Shown piece by piece: positions 23,704 to 34,124 of a DNA stretch of 64,000 nucleotides. The notes beneath the pieces are model-generated. The model searched no databases. It was not told the origin of the DNA and was given only the letters and a program-made list of their open reading frames with translations. How positions within the stretch are numbered: position 1 is the first letter of the stretch; every line of letters starts with the position of its first letter. The stretch comes from Paenibacillus terricola (GTDB lineage Bacteria > Bacillota > Bacilli > Paenibacillales > Paenibacillaceae): assembly GCF_014779765.1 (NCBI RefSeq), contig NZ_JACXZA010000002.1, positions 124,001 to 188,000 on the forward strand. Direction: 5' to 3'. A program made the position numbers and the translations under genes.

Positions 23704-25680
23704 GTGTTGAAAAAGATCAAATGGTTGTTGCTCTTATCGTTGTTAATGATGCAAATGGCAGTAAATGTACCATCTCTGTATGCGGCGGGTTCAACTACGG
23801 ACACGCTCACAATGGTGAAGAATAGTACAACAATCGTACACAATGGCGCGAAGACAACTGCGGCTCAGCCACTAACGTTCATTAATGGAGTATCTTACAT
23901 TCCGCTGAAGGCGATTGCTGTGGAATTCGGTTACAAAGTTACTTACAACGCATCGTCGAAGGAGTCCATTGCGACGTCCAGCGATGGTGTCGAGCTGCGA
24001 TTTAAGCCGAACTCGACTACCGTGATGAAGAATGGTGTCGGTACTGCATTGACAGGACCGGCGATTAACCAGAAGGGGTCATTCATGATTCCGGTCAAAT
24101 CGTGGTCCATTCTAACGGGAGCGCAGTTGTCGCTTGTCGGAACGACAATGACGCTGTCATGGTCGACTGCTCCTAAAGCGCCGACAGCTGCGTTCGAGGT
24201 TTCGCCAACGGAGATTTACGCGCAGCAGACGCTTGTCCAGTATAAGGATAAGTCTGTTATCCCTAGCGGTTCGGGCATATTGAACGAAGTATGGGACGGC
24301 CGTCAGGATGTGTTCGAAGAAGCAGGTACGTATACGATTACGCGTCAAGTCCAAGATTATAACGGCACTTGGAGTGATCCTTATTCGGTAACGATTCAGG
24401 TCAAAGCTCCGAACCAAGCGCCAGTGGCAGATTTTGCGACGGACAAGACGACTTACCGAATCGGTGAGAACGTGTTGTATACGGATTGGAGTACGGACGA
24501 CGAGAATTCGATCGTTTCTGCCAAGTGGTCTGGCAATGAGAAAGTGTTCTTCGCTGCAGGGGAATATCCTGTATCGCTCGAGGTGACGGACCGTCACGGT
24601 TTGACCTCGCAAGTAACGAAGAATATTACGGTTTCGAGTGAAGTGTTGTATACGCGTGAAGAGTACTACAGCCTATTCACGCCAGTTGGCGAGAAATATT
24701 CGATTAACGGTGCTTCGGTGCTGAATAGTACGGTCGTTCCGTTCACCTCAGTATCTGAGCCAGCACAGATGGTACGCAGCAATAGTCCGGAGACGTGGAC
24801 GAGCGAAGGCATTGCCTATGAGGACCAACTGCTCGGCGATATTCGCTTCATGTTCCACAACATGAATAATACGGGCGGACCGGTCAAAATGTATTTGCTC
24901 GCAACGAACTACGGCAGCGTGACGGCTAACGTCGGCATCGGCGCATCAGGTTTAGGTGGACCGAATCCGCAAGTGTCGGCTACAGGCAAAATGTCAACGG
25001 CTCGCTACCTGACGGCACTCGCGTCCAACCCTGCAACGTCTTGGATGACCGTCAAGCCGGGCGAGACGAAGGAAGTGCTGCCGCTTATCTCGCAGCGCGC
25101 GCTTAAACAAAGCGAAGTTATTTCGGCATTCGCCGATCTTGTCACGGACCAACGTCTGGAATTCCATATTGTCGTCGTGAAGGAAGGCAAGAATCCAATA
25201 ACGGAGCTGCCGAACCTGACGTACTTCATAGAGCGTGATGCACACGTACGCGGGACATTTAACGGTACGAACCGCGCAATCGAAATCAATGAAACGCTCG
25301 GCAATTCGCCGCAGCGCCTTGTCATTGGCGACGGCAAGCTGGATCCGTACCTTACGGGTTATGATGGCCTGACAGGCAACTTGGAAATCAATAAAGGCAA
25401 CTTCGGCGTGTTGTACAAAATGAAGCTGACGCATGTTGCACCGCGCACGCTCATTTCGCTCAACCCGCGCGGCGGCTACTATATGGGAGCTTTCCTCGTT
25501 AATGGCAAGCTTGTAACCCTGCCGGCTTCCACTCCGACCATAACGGACAATAACGAAGCAGGCGTTCTATACCGGACAGGACTAACCGAGGAAACGGTAG
25601 AGATCCAGTTCATGATCGCTCCTGGCGGCAATCTTCCGCTTGCGATGTTGTTTACTCCACTGCCTTCGGTTCGGTGGTAA
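23704..25680 (+). CDS. secreted protein with copper amine oxidase-like N-terminal domain and PKD-like repeats
   Basis: The 658-residue product has a typical signal peptide (KKIKW, then a Leu-rich core, ending near SLYAAG). Residues about 35-150 form a 'copper amine oxidase N-terminal domain' as found on many Paenibacillus surface proteins ('FINGVSYIPLKAIAVEFGY', 'FMIPVKSWSILTGA'); this is a stalk-like domain, not an oxidase. Two PKD-like modules follow ('PTAAFEVSPTEIYAQQ', about 158-232; 'PVADFATDKTTYRIGEN', about 240-310), each ending in the YT/PVSLEV-type strand. The C-terminal half (320-658) is unrecognised, beta-rich and probably binds or presents something at the cell surface. GTG 23704 or TTG 23707, after AAGGAG, is the start. 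It is monocistronic. Confidence 0.8.
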   Translation: MLKKIKWLLLLSLLMMQMAVNVPSLYAAGSTTDTLTMVKNSTTIVHNGAKTTAAQPLTFINGVSYIPLKAIAVEFGYKVTYNASSKESIATSSDGVELRFKPNSTTVMKNGVGTALTGPAINQKGSFMIPVKSWSILTGAQLSLVGTTMTLSWSTAPKAPTAAFEVSPTEIYAQQTLVQYKDKSVIPSGSGILNEVWDGRQDVFEEAGTYTITRQVQDYNGTWSDPYSVTIQVKAPNQAPVADFATDKTTYRIGENVLYTDWSTDDENSIVSAKWSGNEKVFFAAGEYPVSLEVTDRHGLTSQVTKNITVSSEVLYTREEYYSLFTPVGEKYSINGASVLNSTVVPFTSVSEPAQMVRSNSPETWTSEGIAYEDQLLGDIRFMFHNMNNTGGPVKMYLLATNYGSVTANVGIGASGLGGPNPQVSATGKMSTARYLTALASNPATSWMTVKPGETKEVLPLISQRALKQSEVISAFADLVTDQRLEFHIVVVKEGKNPITELPNLTYFIERDAHVRGTFNGTNRAIEINETLGNSPQRLVIGDGKLDPYLTGYDGLTGNLEINKGNFGVLYKMKLTHVAPRTLISLNPRGGYYMGAFLVNGKLVTLPASTPTITDNNEAGVLYRTGLTEETVEIQFMIAPGGNLPLAMLFTPLPSVRW

Positions 25681-25813
25681 TAGGAATCATTCGTTTCAGG
25701 CTGCAGCAGTGTGCGCAAATACGCGCGCTGCTGCAGCTTTTTCTTTGGTTGTCAGATAGACGCCAAGGGTCCTTCATTTGACGCTGTCTCTATTTTGCGG
25801 CATTATGATTAGT

Positions 25814-25834
25814 AGAGGTCGTTCAACACGAACG
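25814..25834 (+). repeat. AGAGGTCGTTC motif with short hairpin before the Fur family gene
   Basis: AGAGGTCGTTC is followed by GAACG (25830-25834), complementary to CGTTC (25820-25824). A TATGAT -10-like box (25804-25809) lies just upstream, so the motif may mark the transcript start. Confidence 0.5.
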
Positions 25835-25868
25835 AGTAGTAGATTCACCTTGATTCGGAGGGTTTGCC

Positions 25869-26312
25869 TTGCAGACAATGACGACGGAAGAGATTGTTCG
25901 GAGGATGGCTGCGCAGGGACTGCGCATTACGGATCAGCGTAAGACGCTGGCAGCGCTGTTCGCTGAATCGCCTGGCTACAGAACGCCTAAAGAAGTTTAT
26001 GAATATATGGGCCGCATTTATTCGGGCCTGAGCTTTGATACTGTGTATCGGAATCTTCGCATTATGGAAGAGCTTGGTGTATTGGAGCAGGTTATGTTCG
26101 AGGAGGGTGTACGCTTCAAGCAGCACTGTCGCGAGCATGATCATCATCATCATCTCATCTGCTTGCAATGCAGCAAGACGTACCCGATTAAGCATTGTCC
26201 GATGGATGCGACGGACGTACCGGATAATTTCCAGGTTGTGAAGCATAAGTTTGAAGTGTTCGGCTACTGCAAAGATTGCCGACAGGATGAGGCAGAGCTG
26301 CCGGCAGAGTAA
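25869..26312 (+). CDS. Fur family metalloregulator, probably Zur
   Basis: The 147-residue protein has the Fur architecture: a winged helix ('GLRITDQRKTLAALF', 'LSFDTVYRNLRIMEELG' as the recognition region), then a metal-binding domain with 'HCREHDHHHHLICLQC', the His-rich sensing site, and two CxxC pairs (CLQC and CKDC) that hold the structural zinc. The family includes Fur, Zur, PerR and Mur. Zur is favoured because Zur-like boxes precede the znuACB operon 3 kb downstream and no iron genes are near. TTG 25869 lies six bases after GGAGGG; ATG 25878 is the alternative. The hexa-His-like run HDHHHH is typical of Zur/Fur sensing loops. Confidence 0.85.
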   Translation: MQTMTTEEIVRRMAAQGLRITDQRKTLAALFAESPGYRTPKEVYEYMGRIYSGLSFDTVYRNLRIMEELGVLEQVMFEEGVRFKQHCREHDHHHHLICLQCSKTYPIKHCPMDATDVPDNFQVVKHKFEVFGYCKDCRQDEAELPAE

Positions 26313-26355
26313 GCTCGCGTTGTGACGGAACCGCAGGATAGGAGGATTTGCTGAC

Positions 26356-26613
26356 ATGATGAATAAAGTGCTGCAGCTGCCGGTTCATTTTTACCGCCGC
26401 GTTATTTCGCCGCTGAAGCCGCCAACTTGCCGTTATTATCCTACCTGCTCGCAGTATGCGTTAACAGCTCTTGAACAGCATGGCGCGGCCCGAGGCTCCT
26501 GGCTTGCAGTCAAACGCATCTGCCGCTGCCATCCGTTCCATCCTGGCGGATATGATCCCGTGCCTGAGCCCAAACCGAAGGCGAAACGAACGCAGCAGGG
26601 CGGCAGTCCTTGA
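26356..26613 (+). CDS. yidD: membrane protein insertion efficiency factor YidD
   Basis: The 85-residue protein has the YidD signature: '[24 protein letters not shown]', with its conserved Cys and the amphipathic N-terminal helix, '[31 protein letters not shown]'-type ending (residues 38-70), and a Lys-rich tail. YidD lies at the inner face of the membrane and helps YidC insert proteins. In many bacteria it sits by rnpA-yidC; here it follows the Fur family gene. ATG 26356 follows TAGGAGG with a 10-11 base gap; the next codon is also ATG. Confidence 0.93.
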   Translation: MMNKVLQLPVHFYRRVISPLKPPTCRYYPTCSQYALTALEQHGAARGSWLAVKRICRCHPFHPGGYDPVPEPKPKAKRTQQGGSP

Positions 26614-26659
26614 CATCGCATAGCTCGGTTCGATATATTTTGGATATAAGCGTATAGGT

Positions 26660-26992
26660 GGATTAACCGATGAACGGATAAGTACGAGCAAGCGGTCATT
26701 GCAGAGAGCCGGAGAAGCTGGGAACCGGTATGAGGCGCGCTGTGGAAAATGGTCCGGGAGGTACCGCTATCGAGCAATGCGAAGCATGAGGTGCGGCAAG
26801 CACTTCAGGTCTGCTGCGCGGCAAGAGGCGGCGTGTCGTTCCGCGTTAAGGAATGTGTCGTCTTCACGGACGGCGAATGAAGCTTTCCATGAAGAGACGC
26901 ACAGGCGATACCGCCAAGCGGACATGGGAAGGAAATTGGGTGGTACCGCGTGAGTGAGAACTCTCGTCCCATGTTGGACGGGGGTTTTTTGT
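26660..26992 (+). ncRNA. T-box leader of metG (methionyl-tRNA-sensing riboswitch)
   Basis: Hallmarks in order: 'GCAGAGAGCCGG' (about 26699-26710, AG-bulge region of stem I), a specifier-loop-like 'GGAAAATGGTCC' with ATG at 26748-26750 as Met codon, the T-box core TGGTACCGCG (26941-26950), and a terminator with CGTCC/GGACG and TTTTTT (26964-26992). Uncharged tRNA-Met would pair with the T-box and prevent termination, raising metG expression under methionine starvation. Confidence 0.9.
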
Positions 26993-27001
26993 CGTCCATA
27001 A

Positions 27002-29014
<2,013 letters not shown>

Positions 29015-29030
29015 TGGTCTGTTGAAATAC

Positions 29031-29077
29031 AGGCAGCCCCGAAAGTCCTTAATCGGACGATCGGGGCTGCTTTTTTT
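29031..29077 (+). terminator. intrinsic terminator of metG
   Basis: GCAGCCCCGA (29033-29042) pairs with TCGGGGCTGC (29061-29070), followed by seven T residues. Confidence 0.95.
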
Positions 29078-29278
29078 GAAAAGATCACGAAGCATCAGAT
29101 GACGTTATTTCGGTATCAGGTGCAGACAACCGAAACTTTTTCACACGAACGTATACGATTTGGTGCTGTAATTTGGTTCATATTGAATAGATTAAGCTTA
29201 ATGTTCCCATAGTGGTAATAGATCGATCCTGAGCGTGCGCTGCGAGATTGTGTGTTTATAAACTCAAAAGATTCTTTT

Positions 29279-29362
29279 TCGTAATCTCTACGATTAGGCA
29301 TTGACACGCTGTTCTAGGCTCCCGTATAATGACTCTCGTAATAGTTATCATTACGATTACGA
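29279..29362 (+). promoter_or_regulatory. znuA promoter flanked by Zur-like boxes
   Basis: TTGACA (29301-29306), 18 bp, TATAAT (29325-29330) is a near-perfect promoter. Compared with the Bacillus Zur box TCGTAATNATTACGA, 29279-29293 matches 12 of 14 positions, 29336-29350 matches 11 and 29348-29362 matches 11. The sites bracket the promoter, as expected for zinc-dependent repression. The remaining 200 bases after the metG terminator hold no gene. Confidence 0.75.
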
Positions 29363-29403
29363 TTAAGCTCGCAACCGGGTGACGAAATGGAGATCGATAG
29401 AAT

Positions 29404-30363
29404 ATGAATGCTTCACTGAAACGAGTTTGGAAGAAACCCCGATACGCACTTATTATGATTGCAGCAATAGCATTACTATTATCCGGCTGTGGTAGTTCAG
29501 CATCTTCGAAGTTGTCGGCAGATAAGACGAATGTCGTTACGAGCTTTTATCCACTCTATTATTTGGCTAGCGAGATTGGTGGAGATTATGCGAATGTCAT
29601 CAATCTTATTCCGACTGGCGTTGAACCACACGATTGGAGTCCGAAGAGCCGGGATTTGGATACCGCTGCAAATGCGCAGCTGCTGCTCTATAACGGCGCA
29701 GGTCTGGAAGGATGGATTGACGATTTCTTAGAAGGTCTTCCTAAAGGTTCGCAGTTGATGACTGGCGCAATGAGTGATGGCATCTCGCTGCTGGATGCTG
29801 ACAGTGAAGAGGCGCATGAAGACCATGATCATGGCGATCTGGATGTAGATCCTCATACATGGGTAAGTCCGAAGTCAATGCTTGTGATGGCCGACAACGT
29901 GAAGCAAATGCTGATCAAGGCCGATGCAGCGCATGAGGAACAGTTTAGAGCAAACTACGAGAAAGTCGCCGAACAGCTCAAGACGCTTGATGAGCAATAT
30001 ACGCGGGAGCTAGGCGCTGTGAAGAAGCATGATATCGTTGTTTCTCACCAAGCATTTGGTTATCTTGCTCGTGACTATGGACTGCATGAACAATCGATTA
30101 TGGGACTGTCACCGGACGCTGAACCGCGCGCGCAGGATTTGCTCAAACTTGCGAAATTCGTGAAAGAAAATGATGTGAAATATATATTCTTCGAGGAGCT
30201 TGTATCGGGCACACTTGCGGAAACGCTGGCTAATGAGGCAGATGTGGATACGCTTGTGCTGAATCCAGTCGAGGGACTGACGGACAAACAGCAGAAGAAT
30301 GGTGACAATTATGTTACTATTATGGAATCGAATTTGCAAAACCTGCTGAAGGCATTACAATAG
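29404..30363 (+). CDS. znuA: zinc ABC transporter substrate-binding lipoprotein
   Basis: The 319-residue cluster A-I binding protein has a lipoprotein signal ending LLSGC. Metal ligands typical of ZnuA/AdcA are visible: His in 'PTGVEPHDWSPKSRD', His in 'VVSHQAFGYLARDYG', and Glu/Asp near 'FFEELVSGTLAETLANE'. Between the first two lies an acidic His-rich loop 'EEAHEDHDHGDLDVDPHTW', characteristic of zinc rather than manganese binders. It captures zinc outside the membrane and hands it to ZnuB. It is the first gene of znuACB behind Zur-like boxes. Confidence 0.95.
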   Translation: MNASLKRVWKKPRYALIMIAAIALLLSGCGSSASSKLSADKTNVVTSFYPLYYLASEIGGDYANVINLIPTGVEPHDWSPKSRDLDTAANAQLLLYNGAGLEGWIDDFLEGLPKGSQLMTGAMSDGISLLDADSEEAHEDHDHGDLDVDPHTWVSPKSMLVMADNVKQMLIKADAAHEEQFRANYEKVAEQLKTLDEQYTRELGAVKKHDIVVSHQAFGYLARDYGLHEQSIMGLSPDAEPRAQDLLKLAKFVKENDVKYIFFEELVSGTLAETLANEADVDTLVLNPVEGLTDKQQKNGDNYVTIMESNLQNLLKALQ

Positions 30364-30391
30364 CTAGAAGGAAGATGGAAGGAGGGTAACT

Positions 30392-31228
30392 ATGCCCGAA
30401 CCTTACGTGATGGAACGGCAGGAGACGAAGCCAAGCTCCGCTGCCTGCCATGCCGATATTATTACGCTTCAGGATGTTGCATTCTCATACCAATCGCAGC
30501 AAGTCATGGATAAGGTATCTTTCTCTGTACAGCAGCGTGATTTCGTTGGTTTGATCGGGAGTAACGGCGCAGGCAAGACAACACTGCTTCGCATGATCGT
30601 CGGATTGCTGAAGCCAGAGTCCGGCTCCATATCACTATTCGGCACACCGGCGTCGCAGTTCAAGGATTGGCATCGTATCGGCTATGTGCCGCAGAAGAAC
30701 TCGTTCAATCCGCTGTTCCCTGCGACCGTGCGCGAAGTCGTCTTATCGGGTCTCTACGGCCGTCACAAGCTGTTTAAGCGGTTGACCAAGGCGGATCAGA
30801 TCAAAGCAGATGAAGCGATGCATGCGATGAATATCGAGGATCTCGCACTGAAGAAGATCGGCCAGCTGTCGGGCGGTCAACAGCAGCGTGTTTTTCTGGC
30901 GAGAGCACTTATTAATAATCCAGAACTGCTCATCCTTGATGAGCCGACGGTCGGTATCGATATCGAGACGCAAGCCGGCTTCTTTCACTTGATCAAGCAT
31001 ATGCATCAGCATCATCGGATGACGTTCCTGATGGTGTCGCATGACATGGATATGATTCGCGGATATCTGGGGGACAAGCCAGCACGCGAATGCGGCAAGC
31101 TGAAGTTCTATGTTCGCCATTCGCATGATGTTGAAGACTGCGGAGAGACGAACATTTCGCACAGCTTGAACGGCTTAAGACAAGTGCTTGAGAGAGAGAA
31201 AGAAGGCGTGACACCTTGGACATCTTAA
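30392..31228 (+). CDS. znuC: zinc ABC transporter ATP-binding protein
   Basis: The 278-residue ATPase has Walker A 'GSNGAGKTTLLRM' (near residue 57), Q-loop 'YVPQKNSFN', signature 'LSGGQQQRVFLARAL', Walker B 'LLILDEPTVG', and 'VSHDMDM' with the switch His. An N-terminal extension of about 20 residues and a C-terminal part with several Cys and His ('CGKLKFYVRHSHDVEDCGE') may sense or bind zinc; this is inference. AAGGAGGG precedes the ATG. Its end overlaps znuB by 13 bases, showing tight coupling. Confidence 0.95.
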   Translation: MPEPYVMERQETKPSSAACHADIITLQDVAFSYQSQQVMDKVSFSVQQRDFVGLIGSNGAGKTTLLRMIVGLLKPESGSISLFGTPASQFKDWHRIGYVPQKNSFNPLFPATVREVVLSGLYGRHKLFKRLTKADQIKADEAMHAMNIEDLALKKIGQLSGGQQQRVFLARALINNPELLILDEPTVGIDIETQAGFFHLIKHMHQHHRMTFLMVSHDMDMIRGYLGDKPARECGKLKFYVRHSHDVEDCGETNISHSLNGLRQVLEREKEGVTPWTS

Positions 31229-32025
31229 CGAGTGAATTTTTTCAGCGTGCATTGATCGGCGGTTTGCTGATTGGTGTCACTGCGCCGCTGCTTGGACTGT
31301 TTCTCGTGCTGCGCAGACTGTCAATGATCGGTGACACGCTCGCGCACGTCTCCATTGCCGGCGTTGCGCTTGGTTTTCTGATCGGCGTTTATCCGATTGC
31401 GGTTGGCCTTGTTTTCGCCCTGGCGGCGTCCTTCGCGATTGAGAAACTGCGCAAAGCTTATAAGACCTACGCAGAGCTGTCGATCGCAATCATTATGTCC
31501 GGCGGCGTTGCGCTCGCTTCCTTGCTATTCACATTAGGCAAAGGGTTTAATATGACGGTCACGAGCTACATGTTCGGAAGCATCTACACGCTGAACGATA
31601 CGGATTTGATCGTTATTGGCGTTGTTACTGCCGTCGTACTTATCCTGCTGCGACTGCATGTGAAGGAACTGTTCCTGCTTACCTTCGATGAGGAAGCAGC
31701 GGCGGTTAACGGTTTACCCGTTCGCTATTATAATTTGATGATGAGTGTGCTGACGGCACTGGTCATTAGCGCTTCGATTAAGATCGTGGGTGCGCTGCTC
31801 GTGTCTGCGCTTCTAACGATTCCGGCAGCGTGCAGCCTGGTTGCCGCGCGGAGCTTCAGACAGTCGGTTTTTACCGTCGTAATCGTTGCAGAGGTGGCAG
31901 TCATTGCCGGATTGCTTATTGCAGGTGTTTGGAACCTAGCTCCCGGAGGGACAATCGTACTGCTTCTAATCGTTATTTTGCTGCTTTTGCTCATCGGACG
32001 CGTCCGTTTCCGCATTAGTGGATGA
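31216..32025 (+). CDS. znuB: zinc ABC transporter permease
   Basis: The 269-residue ABC-3 family permease has about eight membrane helices and the family motifs 'LLGVTAPLLGLFLVLRRLSMIGDTLAHVS'-type N-terminus (residues 14-40) and 'FDEEAAAVNGLPVRYYN', the cytoplasmic loop that docks on the ATPase. The TTG start at 31216 lies inside the end of znuC behind AAGAAGGCG. It forms the channel for zinc uptake. The next gene, ccdA, follows after 43 bases and may be cotranscribed. Confidence 0.94.
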   Translation: MDILTSEFFQRALIGGLLIGVTAPLLGLFLVLRRLSMIGDTLAHVSIAGVALGFLIGVYPIAVGLVFALAASFAIEKLRKAYKTYAELSIAIIMSGGVALASLLFTLGKGFNMTVTSYMFGSIYTLNDTDLIVIGVVTAVVLILLRLHVKELFLLTFDEEAAAVNGLPVRYYNLMMSVLTALVISASIKIVGALLVSALLTIPAACSLVAARSFRQSVFTVVIVAEVAVIAGLLIAGVWNLAPGGTIVLLLIVILLLLLIGRVRFRISG

Positions 32026-32068
32026 CGGGCGGCGTCGATCGGGCATCATTAGACAGGAGTGGTTCTAG

Positions 32069-32782
32069 TTGGCGGACGTTAACATTGGAATTGCGTTTAT
32101 CGGCGGGATTGCATCTTTCATTTCGCCTTGCTGCTTGCCTTTATATCCGTCCTATTTGTCTTACATAACCGGTGTATCGGTAACGGAACTGAAATCTAGC
32201 GAGAAGCCTGCCGACGTTAGATGGCGGACGATGACACATACGTTGTTCTTCGTTCTTGGCTTCTCGGTTGTCTACTATACGCTTGGATACGGCACGAACC
32301 GATTCGCTGATTTCTTCAGCGAATATTCGTCGTTAATTCGACAGTTATCTGCGATTCTGATCATTCTGATGGGATTATTCCTGCTTGGCATATTCCAGCC
32401 CCAGGCGTTAATGAAGGATCGCAAAATGCACTTGAGATTGAAAAAGCCTGGTTATTTCGGCGCCTTTGTATTCGGGTTCGGTTTTGCAGCCGGCTGGTCG
32501 CCATGTATGGGACCGGTGTTAACGGCTATACTAGCGCTTGCTGCCTCGTCGCCAGGGACATGGTTTCAGATGACAACAGCGTATGCGCTTGGCTTCGCGA
32601 TTCCTTTCTTCGCACTCGCATTTTTCATCGGGTCGACGAGATGGATACTCCGTTATTCGGATAAGCTGATGAAAATCGGCGGCGCTATCATGCTGCTGAT
32701 GGGTATTCTTTTGTTTACAGACCGCATGACCAAAATTACGATTTGGCTCAATATGCTGACGCCGGAGTGGCTGAAGTTCTAA
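32069..32782 (+). CDS. ccdA: cytochrome c biogenesis protein CcdA (thiol-disulfide transmembrane transporter)
   Basis: The 237-residue protein has six predicted membrane helices and the DsbD/CcdA signature: 'ASFISPCCLPLYPSYLSYITG' in helix 1 and 'GFAAGWSPCMGPVLTAILALA' in helix 4, whose two Cys carry electrons across the membrane. CcdA passes reducing power from thioredoxin to outside thiol proteins in cytochrome c maturation and, in sporulation, to StoA. TTG 32069 follows AGGAG at a nine-base gap. It sits between znuB and mntR; a separate promoter was not seen. Confidence 0.92.
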   Translation: MADVNIGIAFIGGIASFISPCCLPLYPSYLSYITGVSVTELKSSEKPADVRWRTMTHTLFFVLGFSVVYYTLGYGTNRFADFFSEYSSLIRQLSAILIILMGLFLLGIFQPQALMKDRKMHLRLKKPGYFGAFVFGFGFAAGWSPCMGPVLTAILALAASSPGTWFQMTTAYALGFAIPFFALAFFIGSTRWILRYSDKLMKIGGAIMLLMGILLFTDRMTKITIWLNMLTPEWLKF

Positions 32783-32804
32783 CCGATGAGGAGACCCTCG
32801 TCGG

Positions 32805-32833
32805 TTGCAGTCGCGTGACGAACGTTGTATGAT
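32805..32833 (+). promoter_or_regulatory. promoter of mntR
   Basis: TTGCAG (32805-32810), 17 bp, TATGAT (32828-32833), 55 bases before the GTG start. Confidence 0.65.
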
Positions 32834-32887
32834 ACTAGGAGCAGCGCCGAAGAACAAGGTGCACATTGGGAGTTAGGGGGTTCTCCA

Positions 32888-33310
32888 GTGCCGACACCGA
32901 GCATGGAAGACTACTTGGAGCGGATTTATAAGCTGATCGATGAGAAAGGCTATGCGAGAGTTTCCGATATTGCCGAAGGTCTCGAGGTTCATCCGTCCTC
33001 TGTGACGAAGATGATCCAGAAGCTTGATAAGGACAACTATTTGATTTATGAGAAGTACCGCGGGCTAATCTTGACTAACAAAGGCAAGAAGATGGGCAAG
33101 AGGCTGGTGGACAGGCATCAACTGTTGGAATCATTCCTAGAAATAATTGGTGTACAGGAAGAGAACATATATCGCGACGTAGAAGGGATCGAGCATCACC
33201 TAAGCTGGGATTCGATTACTTGCATCGAGACGCTCGTCGAATATTTCAAGCACGATGGCTCAAGACTCGAGGAGCTTCGCGCAATCCGCAACCAATTGGA
33301 CAATGAGTGA
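32888..33310 (+). CDS. mntR: manganese-responsive transcriptional regulator MntR
   Basis: The 140-residue DtxR-family protein begins [17 protein letters not shown], with Asp and Glu (EDYLE) as N-terminal metal ligands, the helix-turn-helix '[22 protein letters not shown]', and C-terminal ligands His in 'DRHQLLE' and Glu/His in '[10 protein letters not shown]', matching Bacillus MntR (142 aa). It lacks the SH3 domain of longer DtxR proteins. With Mn it represses manganese uptake genes. GTG 32888 lies seven bases after AGGGGG; the longer upstream frame has no site. Together with the Zur-like gene and znuACB it forms a metal-homeostasis neighbourhood. Confidence 0.95.
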   Translation: MPTPSMEDYLERIYKLIDEKGYARVSDIAEGLEVHPSSVTKMIQKLDKDNYLIYEKYRGLILTNKGKKMGKRLVDRHQLLESFLEIIGVQEENIYRDVEGIEHHLSWDSITCIETLVEYFKHDGSRLEELRAIRNQLDNE

Positions 33311-33325
33311 GTATCGCACACAACG

Positions 33326-33368
33326 AAAGGCTGCTTCGAAGCGCATCAAGCGCAGGAGCAGCCTTTTT
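33326..33368 (+). terminator. intrinsic terminator of mntR
   Basis: AAAGGCTGCT (33326-33335) pairs with AGCAGCCTTT (33357-33366), with GCGC pairing inside, followed by T residues. Confidence 0.9.
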
Positions 33369-33452
33369 GATTTGGCCATAGGCTTTGTTTAATCTTGGCA
33401 CATTATAACTCATTCGTTGATTGATCTTAATCAGTTTCTTATCTGTACAAAA

Positions 33453-33482
33453 GAAAAAAGCGCTGCTCAGCAACGCTTTTTC
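33453..33482. terminator. terminator-like hairpin
   Basis: AAAAAGCG (33454-33461 region) pairs with CGCTTTTT, with TGCT/AGCA inside. The T-run exists on both strands; it could end the minus-strand gene at 33734. Confidence 0.6.
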
Positions 33483-33565
33483 CACACATTTCAACGCTCG
33501 AACGAAAGCTGTGCCCCAACAGGGCACGCGACCCACACCACGCAGTCTATAATCCGCGTTGCTGT

Positions 33566-33645
33566 CTATCCACCGACCCCTTCCGGGGTCCCGGGGACGG
33601 GAGTCCCCGGGGGTCCTCCCTTGCAGGGAGGATTTAGGTGGGTAG
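33566..33645. repeat. 80-nt cloverleaf-like palindromic element
   Basis: CTATCCACC (33566-33574) pairs with GGTGGGTAG (33637-33645) through one wobble pair and encloses three perfect hairpins: GACCCC-TTCC-GGGGTC (33575-33590), CCGGGGAC-GGGA-GTCCCCGG (33591-33610), and TCCTCCC/GGGAGGA (33614-33632). GC content is far above the flanks. A further GGGGC/GCCCC hairpin lies at 33715-33727. This suggests a mobile palindromic repeat or structured RNA; it is not a tRNA. Confidence 0.7.
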
Positions 33646-33733
33646 AGAAATTGGTTTTAATCTTTAGACGAATAGATAGCCTTTGATTTGTTGAATTTCC
33701 TTAACGGGGTGGAAGGGGCGGAGCCCCCATTGA

Positions 33734-34042
33734 TCAGTGGTATCGCGGATACTGATCGTCGTCCTTGCCGCCTTCAATCACCTTGAATGGAGCAGGCTTC
33801 CGAGAGCGAGGCTTCGCGTTATTGCGCGGTGTTCGCGAAGAAGACTTCGGCTTAGGATGGCTTGCGCGATACCCGCGGGCTCGGCCGGGCGGGTATAAGT
33901 ACAGCAACAATATTCCGCCCAGTATGACCGCAGGCAGGACAAATGATGTCCATACCCCCGACCTCATAATCTGAGCGAGCCCAAGCAATACCAATGCCGC
34001 TACGACGATTCCCCATATTTGATCCTTGTTTCGCCGTACCAT
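33734..34042 (-). CDS. small membrane protein with basic C-terminal tail
   Basis: The 102-residue protein has two hydrophobic segments ('GIVVAALVLLGLAQIM' and 'FVLPAVILGGILLLYLY') followed by a long basic, Pro/Ser/Lys-rich tail ('PKPKSSSRTPRNNAKPRSRK') that would face the cytosol and could touch nucleic acid or the membrane surface. ATG 34042 follows AGAGGGTGGGG; an in-frame GTG three codons earlier is less well placed. No family is recognised with confidence; similar short proteins occur beside yqhQ in related genomes as far as I recall, but the role is unknown. Confidence 0.7.
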   Translation of the reverse strand: MVRRNKDQIWGIVVAALVLLGLAQIMRSGVWTSFVLPAVILGGILLLYLYPPGRARGYRASHPKPKSSSRTPRNNAKPRSRKPAPFKVIEGGKDDDQYPRYH

Positions 34043-34124
34043 TTTCCCCACCCTCTCTGCCGATTGTTCCGTACCTATACGTATTTACGAGGTTGTCGAT
34101 TGAGTATTAGGAACGCGCTGAGCC

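Noticed and set aside
33566-33645. Possible tRNA because of the cloverleaf-like fold
   Set aside because: No T-loop TTCGA sequence, no D-loop GG, wrong arm lengths and no CCA-type acceptor; stems are far too GC-rich and symmetrical.
33417-33686. 89-codon frame across the cloverleaf-like element
   Set aside because: The frame exists only because it runs through the GC-rich repeat; it lacks a ribosome binding site and has a Pro/Gly repeat-derived sequence.
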